In this document: positions 44,162 through 50,643 of the stretch, piece after piece
How the letters are laid out: each line of letters starts with the position of its first letter
Numbering within the stretch: the stretch's first letter is position 1
Source of the DNA: Streptomyces sp. MZ04
GTDB taxonomy: Bacteria > Actinomycetota > Actinomycetes > Streptomycetales > Streptomycetaceae
Direction of reading: 5' to 3'
NCBI RefSeq assembly: GCF_004684775.1
Contig: NZ_SRIC01000027.1
Location: 1-50,643 of the forward strand
DNA: 50,643 bases
The notes under the pieces: generated by a model
What the model was told of the DNA's origin: nothing
Seen by the model: the letters and a program-made list of their open reading frames with translations, nothing else
The model's database searches: none
Translations under genes and position numbers: made by a program

Positions 44162-45025
44162 TCAGGTCAGTTGAAGTAGACCGCGGAGAAGATCCCGACT
44201 ATCGGCCGGATTCGGGCTGTCGCTCTGCAACTGCCCAACTACCCGTTCGTACTGGGCCACTTCCTCTGCCTTGTCGAGATACAGCGCTCCGGTCAGCTGT
44301 TCCACGTACACGACGTCCGAGAGGTCCGACTCCGGGAAGCGCAGCATGGTGAACGCTCCGCTCTCGCCCGAGTGCCCGCCGAAACTGAACGGCATCACCT
44401 GGAGGGTGACATTCGGCCGTTCCGAGATTTCGATGAGGTGCTGGATCTGACCGCGCATCACTTCCCGGTCCCCGTAAGGCCGACGCAGGGCCGCCTCGTC
44501 GAGTACGCAGTGGAAGAGGGGAGCGCGTTCGGAGATGAGCAGCTTCTGGCGCTCCAGGCGCAGGGCGACGCGGCGCTCGATGTCGGCCTTGCTCGCACCC
44601 TTCATGCCGCGGGCGACGACCGCGTGGGCGTACGCCTCCGTCTGCAACAGGCCGTTGACGAACTGCACTTCATAGACGCGGATGAGCGAAGCGGCGCCTT
44701 CGAGACCCACATAGGTCTGGAACCAGCCGGGCAGGACATCGGAGTAACTGTGCCACCAGCCGGCGAGGTTGGCCTCTTTGGCGAGGGAGAGGAGGGCGAC
44801 ACGCTCCGACTCCTCGGTGACGCCGTACAGCGTCAACAGGTCCTCGACGTCCCTGGACTTGAAGCTCACCCGTCCCAACTCCATGCGGCTGATCTTCGAT
44901 TCGGAAGCGCGGATCGAGTAGCCGGCCGCTTCACGGGTGATGCCACGAGATTCCCTCAGGCGCCTGAGTTGCGAGCCAAGGAGCATGCGCCGTACGACCG
45001 AGCCGCTCGACTCCCCTGCGGTCAC
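44162..45025 (-). CDS. WhiJ-type HTH regulator with DUF5753 (Scr1-like)
   Basis: The 287-residue regulator has an XRE-type helix-turn-helix at about 15-60 (LGSQLRRLRESRGITREAAGYSIRASESKISRMELG), then DUF5753 to the C-terminus: LAGWWHSYSDVLPGWFQTYVGLE, a VQFVNGLLQTEAYAHAV segment and VTLQVMPFSFGGHSG. GTG 45025 fits the ribosome site GGGGAGGA (10 bases), whereas TTG 45034 is only one base from it. It forms one arm of a WhiJ-type triad with the RsbW-like ATPase and DUF397 gene to its right; such loci control development in Streptomyces. Confidence 0.9.
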   Translation of the reverse strand: MTAGESSGSVVRRMLLGSQLRRLRESRGITREAAGYSIRASESKISRMELGRVSFKSRDVEDLLTLYGVTEESERVALLSLAKEANLAGWWHSYSDVLPGWFQTYVGLEGAASLIRVYEVQFVNGLLQTEAYAHAVVARGMKGASKADIERRVALRLERQKLLISERAPLFHCVLDEAALRRPYGDREVMRGQIQHLIEISERPNVTLQVMPFSFGGHSGESGAFTMLRFPESDLSDVVYVEQLTGALYLDKAEEVAQYERVVGQLQSDSPNPADSRDLLRGLLQLT

Positions 45026-45184
45026 TTCGCTCAATCCTCCCCATCACTTGGAAGCCAGCAGTCTGCCATTAAACGCTCCGGGCCGTACACGTTCGGTTAC
45101 AGAAACGGAAAGCCTTCGGAAGTCCTCCACAAGAAGTCGTAGGAAGAAATGGGCAAGAAGTGGCACGGGAGCGGCCAAGTCCGG

Positions 45185-45215
45185 CGCGTGCACGTGCATC
45201 TGCCCTTGCATCTGC
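45185..45215 (+). promoter_or_regulatory. 31-bp shared element, copy upstream of the ATPase gene
   Basis: Contains the palindrome TGCACGTGCA and a 12-bp direct repeat (TGCACGTGCATC then TGCCCTTGCATC). It is 98 bp before the ATPase start and has the same orientation to it as the copy at 46283 has to the DUF397 gene. The two copies agree at 29 of 31 bases. Confidence 0.8.
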
Positions 45216-45312
45216 TGTACGCATTCGGAACCATGGTCCGCGCGCCACCTCTGTACCACCGACCGCGCCACCGCTCCATCGCTATGTACCGCGAAACCGG
45301 GGAGTGCCTCGC

Positions 45313-45798
45313 ATGGGGACGAATGGATCGACCATGCTCGAGCCGTTACGGCAGGGGCTTCCCCCACTCGACCCCTCGGCAGTCTCCAGCGCGGCATCCT
45401 GCTCTCTGCCCGCCCGCTACGAAGCGGTGGGCAGCGCACGGCAGTTCACGCGCAAGACGCTGAACCAGTGGGAACTGGAAGAGCGCTTCGACGACATAGC
45501 CCTCGTCGTCTCCGAACTCGTCACCAACGCCCTCAGACACGCGCTGCCGTCCGACACCCCGCGCGACCAGAACCCGCCGGTGCGGCTGCATCTGATGCGC
45601 TGGACCTCGCGCCTGGTGTGCGCGGTGCGCGATCCCAGCGACGACAGTCCGGTGGCGCGCGAGACGGACGACGACTTCTCCGCCGAGTCGGGCCGCGGCC
45701 TGTTCCTGGTGGACTCCTTCAGCGACAGCTGGGGCTGGCACCCGCTCGCGGGCACCCTGCGCGGCAAGGTGGTCTGGGCGCTGTTCCAGCTGCCGTAG
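45313..45798 (+). CDS. RsbW/AbaA-like ATP-binding protein of the WhiJ triad
   Basis: The 161-residue protein starts MGTNGSTMLEPLRQG at ATG 45313 (GGGGAG eight bases upstream). It is a small HATPase_c protein: DIALVVSELVTNALRHA (N-box, about 61-77), VRDPSDDSP, and SAESGRGLFLVDSFSDSWGW, with the G-box. It resembles anti-sigma factor kinases (RsbW, SpoIIAB) and the AbaA proteins of Streptomyces. The upstream sequence holds the 31-bp element. Partners and any sigma target are unknown. Confidence 0.88.
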   Translation: MGTNGSTMLEPLRQGLPPLDPSAVSSAASCSLPARYEAVGSARQFTRKTLNQWELEERFDDIALVVSELVTNALRHALPSDTPRDQNPPVRLHLMRWTSRLVCAVRDPSDDSPVARETDDDFSAESGRGLFLVDSFSDSWGWHPLAGTLRGKVVWALFQLP

Positions 45799-45862
45799 GC
45801 GGGCCGGCCGCCGTCACCGACGTGGGCGGGCCGGCCGCCCCGGCCTTGCCGTAGACGGGGCT

Positions 45863-45939
45863 AGGGCCTGTCCGATGGGTCAGGCCGGCCTTCGCGCCGG
45901 GTGCCGATTGACCCCGGCAGGACCCATCGGACAGGCCCT
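45863..45939. repeat. 77-bp inverted-repeat element between ATPase and DUF397 genes
   Basis: AGGGCCTGTCCGATGGGTC (45863-45881) and its exact reverse complement (45921-45939) enclose a 39-bp centre containing a GGCCGGCC hairpin. Flanking CGTAGACGGGGCTA (45850) and CGTAGACGGGCTA (45952) form a direct repeat differing by one base. It resembles a small MITE-like insertion or a bidirectional terminator between convergent genes; there is no T-tract. Confidence 0.75.
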
Positions 45940-45961
45940 GACCGCCCATGTCGTAGACGGG

Positions 45962-46201
45962 CTAACCACCGATCAGGTGGTCGAACTCCCCGTCCTTCAT
46001 CCCGAGCAGCATCGCCTCGATCTCCGCCCGCGTGTAGACGAGCGCCGGGCCCTCGGGGAAGCGCGAGTTGCGTACGGCGACGTCGCCGCCCGGCAGTTTC
46101 GCGAATTCCACGCAGGATCCCTGCGAGTTGCTGTGCCTGCTCTTCTGCCAGACCACCCCGTGAAGTTCCGTGGCCGCCATGCCGTTAAACACGTGGTGCA
46201 C
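45962..46201 (-). CDS. DUF397 protein of the WhiJ triad
   Basis: The 79-residue protein starts at GTG 46201 because GGGGAG lies seven bases upstream; ATG 46180 (MAATELHGVVWQKS) has none. The DUF397 core is complete: VWQKSRHSNSQGSCVEFAKLPGGDVAVRNSRFPEGPALVYTRAEIEAMLLGMKDGEFD. DUF397 proteins partner the DUF5753 HTH regulators in WhiJ-type loci. The 31-bp element at 46283-46313 lies 81 bp upstream in the same orientation as in front of the ATPase gene. Confidence 0.9.
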   Translation of the reverse strand: MHHVFNGMAATELHGVVWQKSRHSNSQGSCVEFAKLPGGDVAVRNSRFPEGPALVYTRAEIEAMLLGMKDGEFDHLIGG

Positions 46202-46282
46202 AGGTCGCTCCCCGGTGGTGCAATGCCCGATGTGGCTGTAGATGCAGTGGTCAACTGTCCCGGATCATAGCTGTGTTCACAT

Positions 46283-46313
46283 GCCGATGCATGGGCAGAT
46301 GCACGTGCACGCG
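46283..46313 (-). promoter_or_regulatory. 31-bp shared element, copy upstream of the DUF397 gene
   Basis: Reverse complement of the element at 45185 with two differences; it carries the same TGCACGTGCA palindrome. TATGAT, about 15 bp downstream on the minus strand, is a plausible -10. The rest of the gap from 46202 to 46518 holds only this element and the rpsR terminator. Confidence 0.8.
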
Positions 46314-46443
46314 GGGTGTTCCCTTGGTTACAGCTCTGTCAGCGCCTGCCCCGGACATCGCATGACATGCGAATCCCTTTACGTCTTAGGGAGAGACGCG
46401 TACCGCGCCGTTCTTGTTCCACCCCTGCGCGGGCACAAAAGGA

Positions 46444-46487
46444 GGCAGGGGATCCCCTACGGACTCAACCGTAGGAGATCCCCTGCC
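46444..46487 (-). terminator. terminator downstream of rpsR
   Basis: Arms 46444-46462 and 46469-46487 pair at 18 of 19 positions around the loop ACTCAA. On the minus strand TCCTTTTGTG follows. Confidence 0.88.
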
Positions 46488-46518
46488 GATGCGAGGGATC
46501 CGGCGTGCCGGGCGCGGG

Positions 46519-46758
46519 TCAGCGAGGAGACCCGTACGGCAGCAGCGCCATCTCCCGGGCATTCTTGATCGCCCGCGCGAGCAGCCGCTGCTGCTGGGCG
46601 CTGACCCGGGTGACCCGCCGGGAGCGGATCTTGCCCCGGTCCGAGATGAACTTCCGGAGCAGGTCCGTGTCCTTGTAGTCGATGTACGTGATCTCCGCCT
46701 GGTCCAGGGGGTTGGGACGCGGCTTCTGGACGCGCGGATTCGGCTTGCGGGGGGACAT
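46519..46758 (-). CDS. rpsR: 30S ribosomal protein S18, zinc-independent paralogue
   Basis: The 79-residue protein has the S18 core [53 protein letters not shown]. It has no cysteine, unlike zinc-binding S18 forms, and so belongs to the set made when zinc is low. It is the last gene of the minus-strand Zur cluster, starting directly after the CobW stop. A strong hairpin terminator follows. Confidence 0.92.
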   Translation of the reverse strand: MSPRKPNPRVQKPRPNPLDQAEITYIDYKDTDLLRKFISDRGKIRSRRVTRVSAQQQRLLARAIKNAREMALLPYGSPR

Positions 46759-47895
46759 TCAGACCTCCAGGAGGGTGTCGAAGGCGGGGGGCAGGTGTTT
46801 CCAGGCGTCGCGCCCTGCGGCGTACTCCTCGTCGGTCAACAGGCAGGACTCCAGGACCTCTTCGAGCCCCTCACGGTCCAGGCCCGGCGAGATGAAGACC
46901 AGGTGCTGGCAGCAGTCGCCGTGCTCCGGATGCCAGTCGAGCGCGGCCGCCGCGCGCCGCACCGGCGGCACCATCTCCCACGCGGCGTCCGGCAGCGAGG
47001 CCAGCCACGGCCCCGCGCTCTCCACGCACAGGGCGCCGCCGGCCGCGTCCCAGCCGAGCAGCGTGTCCGGATGGTCGGCCAGCCAGAACCGGCCGCGGCT
47101 GCGCGCCGCCGCGCAGGTCAGATCCTCCAGGGCCTGATAGAGCCGCTCCGGGTGGAAGGGCCGGTCCCGGTGCCATACGAGCGTGGCGACCCCGTGCTCG
47201 TCGGCGTCGGTCGGCAGCAGCGCACAGGACGGGTGCTGTGCCGCGGCGGCCGCCTCGACGTCGAAACCGGCGAGCGCGGCGCCCGCCAGGTCCCCATGAC
47301 CGCTGATCGGGACCTGACGGGCAGTCGGGTGGAGCTGGGCGAGCAGCGCGCGGTCCTCGTCGTCGGCCTCGGGAGAGTCCGCGACGGCAAGGACGGGTGC
47401 GTACTCGAGCTGGCGGGCCCAGGTGTCGGCGACCGTGCGCTGGTCGGAGGCGGCGGCCGCGAGCCCGGCCTCCAGGAGGTCGTCGCCGTTGCCGAGGTAG
47501 GGCAGAAGCAGCGCCGGGTCGACGGCCGTGATCACGCCGCTCAGCCGCAGGCCCCCGTGCGCCGTGATCACCTCGGCCATCGCCTTGGGCTCGACGGAGT
47601 CCCACAGCTCGACGACCGCGAGCCGGGTGAGCCCCGAGTCCGCGAGCCGTTCGAGCTCCGGCACCAGGTCCTCGCGCAGCGCGCAGCACGCGCAGTCGTT
47701 GACCAGCGGCGCCTCGCCGGTGGAGAGCACGCCGGTGGCGTCGCGCACCGTGCGTACGACCGTGCCGTGCACGGCCGTCGCCAGGTCGTGGTGGAGCGCG
47801 ACGCTGCCCGGAACGGTGGTGAGGAGCCGGTCGACGGCCTGCTTGCGGGCGTCGGAGTGCAGGCCTCCGACGATCGCGATGTCCATCGAGCTCAT
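46759..47895 (-). CDS. CobW-family protein lacking GTPase motifs (zinc cluster)
   Basis: The 378-residue protein has the CobW layout: an N-terminal Ras-like fold, CxCC metal motif [10 protein letters not shown] (C68, C70, C71), and a C-terminal CobW_C domain ([18 protein letters not shown]). But the Walker A position reads GGLHSDARK instead of a GxxGxGKT loop, and the base-recognition NKxD is replaced by ADSPEAD. So it probably cannot bind GTP. Another change is DCCQHLVFI near the C-terminus. It lies between L31 and S18, overlapping L31 (ATGA), and may act in zinc handling for these genes. Confidence 0.85.
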   Translation of the reverse strand: MSSMDIAIVGGLHSDARKQAVDRLLTTVPGSVALHHDLATAVHGTVVRTVRDATGVLSTGEAPLVNDCACCALREDLVPELERLADSGLTRLAVVELWDSVEPKAMAEVITAHGGLRLSGVITAVDPALLLPYLGNGDDLLEAGLAAAASDQRTVADTWARQLEYAPVLAVADSPEADDEDRALLAQLHPTARQVPISGHGDLAGAALAGFDVEAAAAAQHPSCALLPTDADEHGVATLVWHRDRPFHPERLYQALEDLTCAAARSRGRFWLADHPDTLLGWDAAGGALCVESAGPWLASLPDAAWEMVPPVRRAAAALDWHPEHGDCCQHLVFISPGLDREGLEEVLESCLLTDEEYAAGRDAWKHLPPAFDTLLEV

Positions 47896-48143
47896 CGGCC
47901 GCGCTCACCGTAACGGCGCTCGAACCGCTCCACGCGGCCCGCGGTGTCCAGGACCTTGGCCGTGCCCGTATAGAAGGGGTGGCTCGCGGAGGAGACCTCG
48001 ACGTCGATGACGGGGTAGCTGCGCCCGTCCTCCCACTCGACGGTCTTCTCGCTGGTCGCGGTGGACCGGGTGAGGAAGGCGAAGCCGGAGGACTTGTCGC
48101 GGAAGACGACCGGGCCGTACGGCGGGTGGATGTCCTTGCGCAT
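47892..48143 (-). CDS. rpmE2: 50S ribosomal protein L31 type B, zinc-independent
   Basis: The 83-residue protein begins [18 protein letters not shown] and contains [17 protein letters not shown]; it has no cysteine and the length is that of type B L31. The ATG at 48143 is preceded by GAGAGGAG (reaching across the rpmG stop). Under zinc shortage, type B L31 replaces the zinc-holding form in the ribosome and frees its zinc (family knowledge). Confidence 0.94.
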   Translation of the reverse strand: MRKDIHPPYGPVVFRDKSSGFAFLTRSTATSEKTVEWEDGRSYPVIDVEVSSASHPFYTGTAKVLDTAGRVERFERRYGERGR

Positions 48144-48148
48144 GGCGG

Positions 48149-48313
48149 TCAGCGCTCCTCTCGGAAATCGACGTGGCGCCCGACGACGGGGTCGTACTTG
48201 CGCAGGGTCATGCGGTCGGGGTCGTTGCGGCGGTTCTTGCGGGTCACGTACGTGTACCCGGTGCCGGCCGTGGACCGGAGCTTGATGACGGGGCGGAGTT
48301 CGTTGCGAGCCAT
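48149..48313 (-). CDS. rpmG: 50S ribosomal protein L33, zinc-independent
   Basis: The 54-residue protein reads [17 protein letters not shown], then [18 protein letters not shown] and a C-terminal [17 protein letters not shown]. It has no cysteine, so it is the C-minus type of L33. It is the first gene of the minus-strand Zur cluster; five bases separate it from rpmE2. TACACT lies six bases before its ATG at 48313, and the Zur-like box touches that hexamer. Confidence 0.93.
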   Translation of the reverse strand: MARNELRPVIKLRSTAGTGYTYVTRKNRRNDPDRMTLRKYDPVVGRHVDFREER

Positions 48314-48319
48314 GGCGCT

Positions 48320-48346
48320 AGTGTATGAAAATGAATCCCGTTTTCA
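48320..48346. promoter_or_regulatory. Zur-like box and rpmG -10, between divergent ribosomal gene sets
   Basis: TGAAAA (48326-48331) and TTTTCA (48341-48346) form an inverted repeat with a 9-bp centre, resembling a Zur box. TACACT (minus strand, 48325-48320) is the rpmG -10, six bases from its ATG and directly touching the box. The divergent rpmB start is 50 bp away. Confidence 0.78.
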
Positions 48347-48395
48347 AAACGGTTCCGCAGGGGATCCCTTCCCCATGACCGAGAGGTGCGTCACC

Positions 48396-48632
48396 TTGTC
48401 CGCCCACTGCCAGCTGACCGGCGCGAAGCCGGGCTTCGGCAACCAGATCTCCCATTCGCACCGGCGTACGTCGCGCCGGTTCGACGTCAACGTCCAGAGC
48501 AAGCGCTACTGGCTGCCGAGCGAGGGCCGCCACGTACGGCTGCGGCTCAGCGCCAAGGGCATCAAGACCGTCGACGCCATCGGCGTCGAGGCCGCCGTCG
48601 CCCGGATCCGTGCCCGCGGGGTGAGGGTCTGA
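48396..48632 (+). CDS. rpmB: 50S ribosomal protein L28, zinc-independent
   Basis: The 78-residue protein starts at TTG 48396 ([16 protein letters not shown]); GAGAGG is nine bases upstream, and the length equals that of other L28 proteins; ATG 48375 would add seven residues. The core is [17 protein letters not shown] and [20 protein letters not shown] single cysteine stands where zinc-binding forms have CxxC, so it is the zinc-free type. The stop overlaps rpsN by one base (TGATG). Confidence 0.92.
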   Translation: MSAHCQLTGAKPGFGNQISHSHRRTSRRFDVNVQSKRYWLPSEGRHVRLRLSAKGIKTVDAIGVEAAVARIRARGVRV

Positions 48633-48937
48633 TGGCGAAGAAGAGCAAGATCGCGAAGAACGACAAGCGGCGCGAGACCGTCGCCCGGTACGCCGCACGG
48701 CGTGCCGAGCTGAAGGAGGTCATCCGCAGGCCCGGCACCGCCGAGGCCGAACGGGTCGCGGCCCGGCGGGAGTTGGGGCGCCAGCCGCGGGACGCGAGCG
48801 CCACGCGCGTACGCAATCGGGACAGCGTCGACGGGCGTCCGCGCGGATACGTGGGGAAGTTCGGGCTCTCGAGGGTGAAGTTGCGTGATCAAGCGCACGC
48901 CGGATTCCTCCCCGGGGTGCGCAAGTCGTCCTGGTAG
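48632..48937 (+). CDS. rpsN: 30S ribosomal protein S14, zinc-independent
   Basis: The 101-residue S14 starts [17 protein letters not shown] at ATG 48632. Its length is that of the long, cysteine-free S14; the zinc-binding short form has about 61 residues. [32 protein letters not shown] is the conserved C-terminal half. It is coupled to rpmB and belongs to the right arm of the Zur cluster. Confidence 0.94.
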   Translation: MAKKSKIAKNDKRRETVARYAARRAELKEVIRRPGTAEAERVAARRELGRQPRDASATRVRNRDSVDGRPRGYVGKFGLSRVKLRDQAHAGFLPGVRKSSW

Positions 48938-48995
48938 CTTGGCGCGCGATTCATTGAACGAGTCGGCCGGTGGCCAGTTGTCTAGGGGGACTTCA

Positions 48996-49487
48996 GTGCG
49001 CATGCACGTCCGGAACGTACGTATCGGTGCCGCGGCGGCGGGACTTGTCGCCGCTCTTGTCCTGACCGGTTGCAGCAGTGACGGCGACGACGGTGGCGAC
49101 AAGGACAAGAGCTCGGCGGGTTCGTCCGCCGGGGCCGACGGGTCCAACACGCCGGACGAGGGCTCCGGCGACACCGGCGCCAAGGACGGGAGCGTGGAGG
49201 GCAGTTGGGTCACCACCGCCGACGGGAACCCGCTCGCGATGGTGATCGCCGGCAAGCAGGCGACGCTGCTCGGTGAGGACGTGCTGTGCAGCGGCACCGC
49301 GAGCGCCGACACCATCGAGCTCAAGTGCGCCAAGGGCGACTCGGGCCGTACCAAGGGCACGGTCGAGTCGGTCAACGGCACGTCGATGTCGGTCGCGTGG
49401 GAGGGCTCCGGGACGGACCAGTTCACGAAGACCGAGGGCGGGAAGCTGCCGGAGGGGCTGCCGACGGCGGAACTTCCGCAGTCCTGA
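48996..49487 (+). CDS. lipoprotein of unknown function
   Basis: The 163-residue protein starts at GTG 48996 (AGGGGGA five bases upstream); ATG 49002 is an alternative. A lipoprotein signal with lipobox LTGC is followed by a Ser/Asp/Gly-rich linker of about 45 residues, then a small beta-rich domain: VEGSWVTTADGNPLAMVIAGKQATLLG, LCSGTASADTIELKCAKG, VNGTSMSVAWEGSG. The domain resembles the small lipoproteins that Streptomyces places next to the ribosomal cluster, but I cannot name a family. Two cysteines in the domain may form a disulfide. Confidence 0.82.
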   Translation: MRMHVRNVRIGAAAAGLVAALVLTGCSSDGDDGGDKDKSSAGSSAGADGSNTPDEGSGDTGAKDGSVEGSWVTTADGNPLAMVIAGKQATLLGEDVLCSGTASADTIELKCAKGDSGRTKGTVESVNGTSMSVAWEGSGTDQFTKTEGGKLPEGLPTAELPQS

Positions 49488-49505
49488 TTTCTCTCTTTTC
49501 TGCCG

Positions 49506-50603
49506 TCAGCGGGCGGCAGGGCCTTCGGGGCCCTGCCGCCCGTTGGTCTTTTCCTGTGCGTCGGAGCCGTCCAGGAGCATCGGGGCCGGGCTCGTGTCCA
49601 GGGCGTCGGAGAACTCCTCCAGGGTGGTGAGGAGGAGGCCCGCGCCTCTGCGGACGACCCGGTCGGGTACGCCTTCGCCGTCCCACTCCTCCAGGGCGGT
49701 ACGGACCGCGTCCCACTTCGGTACGCGGCGTTCGCGGACCGCCTTGGCGCCCTGCTCGGTCGACTTGCGCAGGGCCTTGGCCAGGCGGGCCGCCGCGGGG
49801 ACGGGGGTCGCGCCACGCTCGGGCAGATGGGCCTCCATCAGCATGGCCACGCGCCCGAGTTGGGCCAGTGCCTCCTCGGCGTCGGTGGCCGCGGCGCGGG
49901 AGAGGCCCCGGTGGCGTACCGGCTCGATCTTGGCGCGGTCGGACGCCTCATGCCAGGCGATGCGGGCGTCGCGGGCGGCGAGCAGCGCCTCGCGGACGTC
50001 GGGGCAGGACTTGCCCGCGGGGTCGGCGTAGTGGCCGACGACCGCGGCGGCGTAACGGCCGTCCGCGATCAGCCAGTCGGCGAGGCGGGTGCGAAGCCGT
50101 GGCGTCTCCCAGGCCGGGTACACGGCGTACGCGATCATCGCGAGGACGCCGCCGAGGAGGGTCAGGATGACGCGTTCCGGCACCGTCTGCGTCCACTGCT
50201 CGCCGCCCATGCCGAGCAGGAACACGACGTACGCGGCGACGCAGGCCTGGGCCGCCATCTGGCCCGTACGCATCAGCAGGTACATCATTCCGGCGCACAG
50301 GACGGCGAGGATCGCGGAGAGTCCGACGTCGGGGTGCGCCAGCTGGACCAGGCCGGTGGCCAGGGCGACGCCGACCAGGGTGCCGCCGAAGCGGGCCACC
50401 GCGCGTGAGTACGTCTGCGAGAAGTCGGGACGCATCACCATGACGGAGGCCATGGGGGCCCAGTAGCCGTGGCCGAAGGGGAGCCAGGTGCCCAGGAGGT
50501 AGCCGGCGGCGGCCACCGCGGTGACGCGGATCGCGTGGCGGGTGACGGGGGACTCGTGGCGGAGGTCGGCGCGCATGGCGCGCAGGGCCGCGGGGATCAG
50601 GGC
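49506..50603 (-). CDS. FUSC-family transporter-like protein (5' end uncertain)
   Basis: About 366 genomic codons. Five or six hydrophobic segments in the first 160 residues (AIRVTAVAAAGYLLGTWLP, then GMMYLLMRTG), then a long cytoplasmic helical part. This matches FUSC/aromatic acid exporter-like proteins; the substrate is unknown. The open frame runs on to 50618, but the first codons there (MYTRQ) come from sequencing adapter. Genomic sequence begins at the following codon (ALIPAALRAMRADLR), so the true start may be ATG 50576 or lie outside the contig. Confidence 0.82.
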   Translation of the reverse strand, partial: ALIPAALRAMRADLRHESPVTRHAIRVTAVAAAGYLLGTWLPFGHGYWAPMASVMVMRPDFSQTYSRAVARFGGTLVGVALATGLVQLAHPDVGLSAILAVLCAGMMYLLMRTGQMAAQACVAAYVVFLLGMGGEQWTQTVPERVILTLLGGVLAMIAYAVYPAWETPRLRTRLADWLIADGRYAAAVVGHYADPAGKSCPDVREALLAARDARIAWHEASDRAKIEPVRHRGLSRAAATDAEEALAQLGRVAMLMEAHLPERGATPVPAAARLAKALRKSTEQGAKAVRERRVPKWDAVRTALEEWDGEGVPDRVVRRGAGLLLTTLEEFSDALDTSPAPMLLDGSDAQEKTNGRQGPEGPAAR

Positions 50604-50643
50604 CTGTCTCGTATACACATCTCCGAGCCCACGAGACGCTCAT
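50604..50643 (-). other. Illumina Nextera adapter sequence (assembly artefact)
   Basis: The last 40 bases read CTGTCTC, one substituted base, TATACACATCT, CCGAGCCCACGAGAC, then GCTCAT. This is the reverse complement of the Nextera Read 2 transposase adapter with one mismatch, followed by six bases where the i7 index would start. It is not Streptomyces DNA. Confidence 0.95.

Noticed and set aside
45798..45840. GGCGGGCCGGCCGCC repeated twice after the ATPase gene
   Set aside because: Near-palindromic GC-rich text is expected at this base composition; not clearly an element beyond the 77-bp inverted repeat that follows.
1..50643. CRISPR array, prophage or biosynthetic gene cluster
   Set aside because: No repeat-spacer series, no phage structural or integrase genes, and no PKS, NRPS, terpene or RiPP core gene were seen.
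1..50643. tRNA or rRNA genes
   Set aside because: No T-arm consensus (GGTTCGAATCC-like) with matching acceptor stem was found by eye; a tRNAscan run would settle this.

Overview
This is a 50.6 kb piece of a Streptomyces chromosome. The evidence is very high GC with strongly biased third codon positions, GTG and TTG starts, overlapping ATGA/GTGA gene junctions, a WhiJ-type regulator set, a TipA-type MerR regulator and a Zur-box ribosomal-protein cluster. From memory, the gene order resembles the conserved core of S. coelicolor around SCO3379-SCO3431; I could not check this. The last 40 bases are Illumina Nextera adapter, so this is a contig end.

Layout. 1-5648 (minus): the 5' end of a secreted-protein gene, then an NAD/pantothenate/CoA operon read in the order DUF2520, panC, nadB, nadC, coaX. 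5796-14804: a beta-eliminating lyase, a small conserved protein, an ArsR-type regulator, a NarL/LuxR two-component pair, a MidA/NDUFAF7-type methyltransferase facing an orphan NuoD, and two PH-domain membrane proteins. 14987-20990: a coiled-coil membrane protein, a betaine/choline-type ABC transporter whose ATPase gene is divergent from the permeases and binding protein, and a membrane-anchored esterase. 21215-26133 (plus): an MprF-like lysyltransferase and the folate operon folP-NTF2-folB-folK-DUF3180. 26172-33921 (minus): dacB, a DUF2342 metalloprotease, tilS, hpt, ftsH and folE. 34007-39809: ppa, a threonine/serine exporter, DedA, a broken ybjQ, a TipA paralogue and glutamate decarboxylase.

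39810-46201 is the accessory part. It holds the remnant of a drug-type ABC permease next to a Phd/RelE toxin-antitoxin pair, a PadR regulator divergent from a VOC protein across a palindrome, a DinB protein, an aldehyde dehydrogenase, and a complete WhiJ-type triad (HTH, RsbW-like ATPase, DUF397). A 31-bp element lies in front of both the ATPase and the DUF397 gene. 46519-48937 is a zinc-starvation cluster: cysteine-free paralogues of S18, L31, L33, L28 and S14 plus a CobW-family protein that has lost its nucleotide-binding motifs, arranged around a Zur-like box. A lipoprotein and a truncated FUSC transporter gene close the window.

Strongest leads: the shared 31-bp element of the WhiJ-type triad; the TipA paralogue that keeps the tipA promoter and internal TipAS start but lacks the thiopeptide-binding cysteine; the MidA-NuoD pair with both key arginines kept; the pseudo-GTPase in the Zur cluster; the in-frame stop-codon link between folK and DUF3180; five 10-bp phased repeats inside the two-component operon; and the adapter at the contig end. 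No tRNA, rRNA, CRISPR array, intact insertion sequence or biosynthetic gene cluster was seen.
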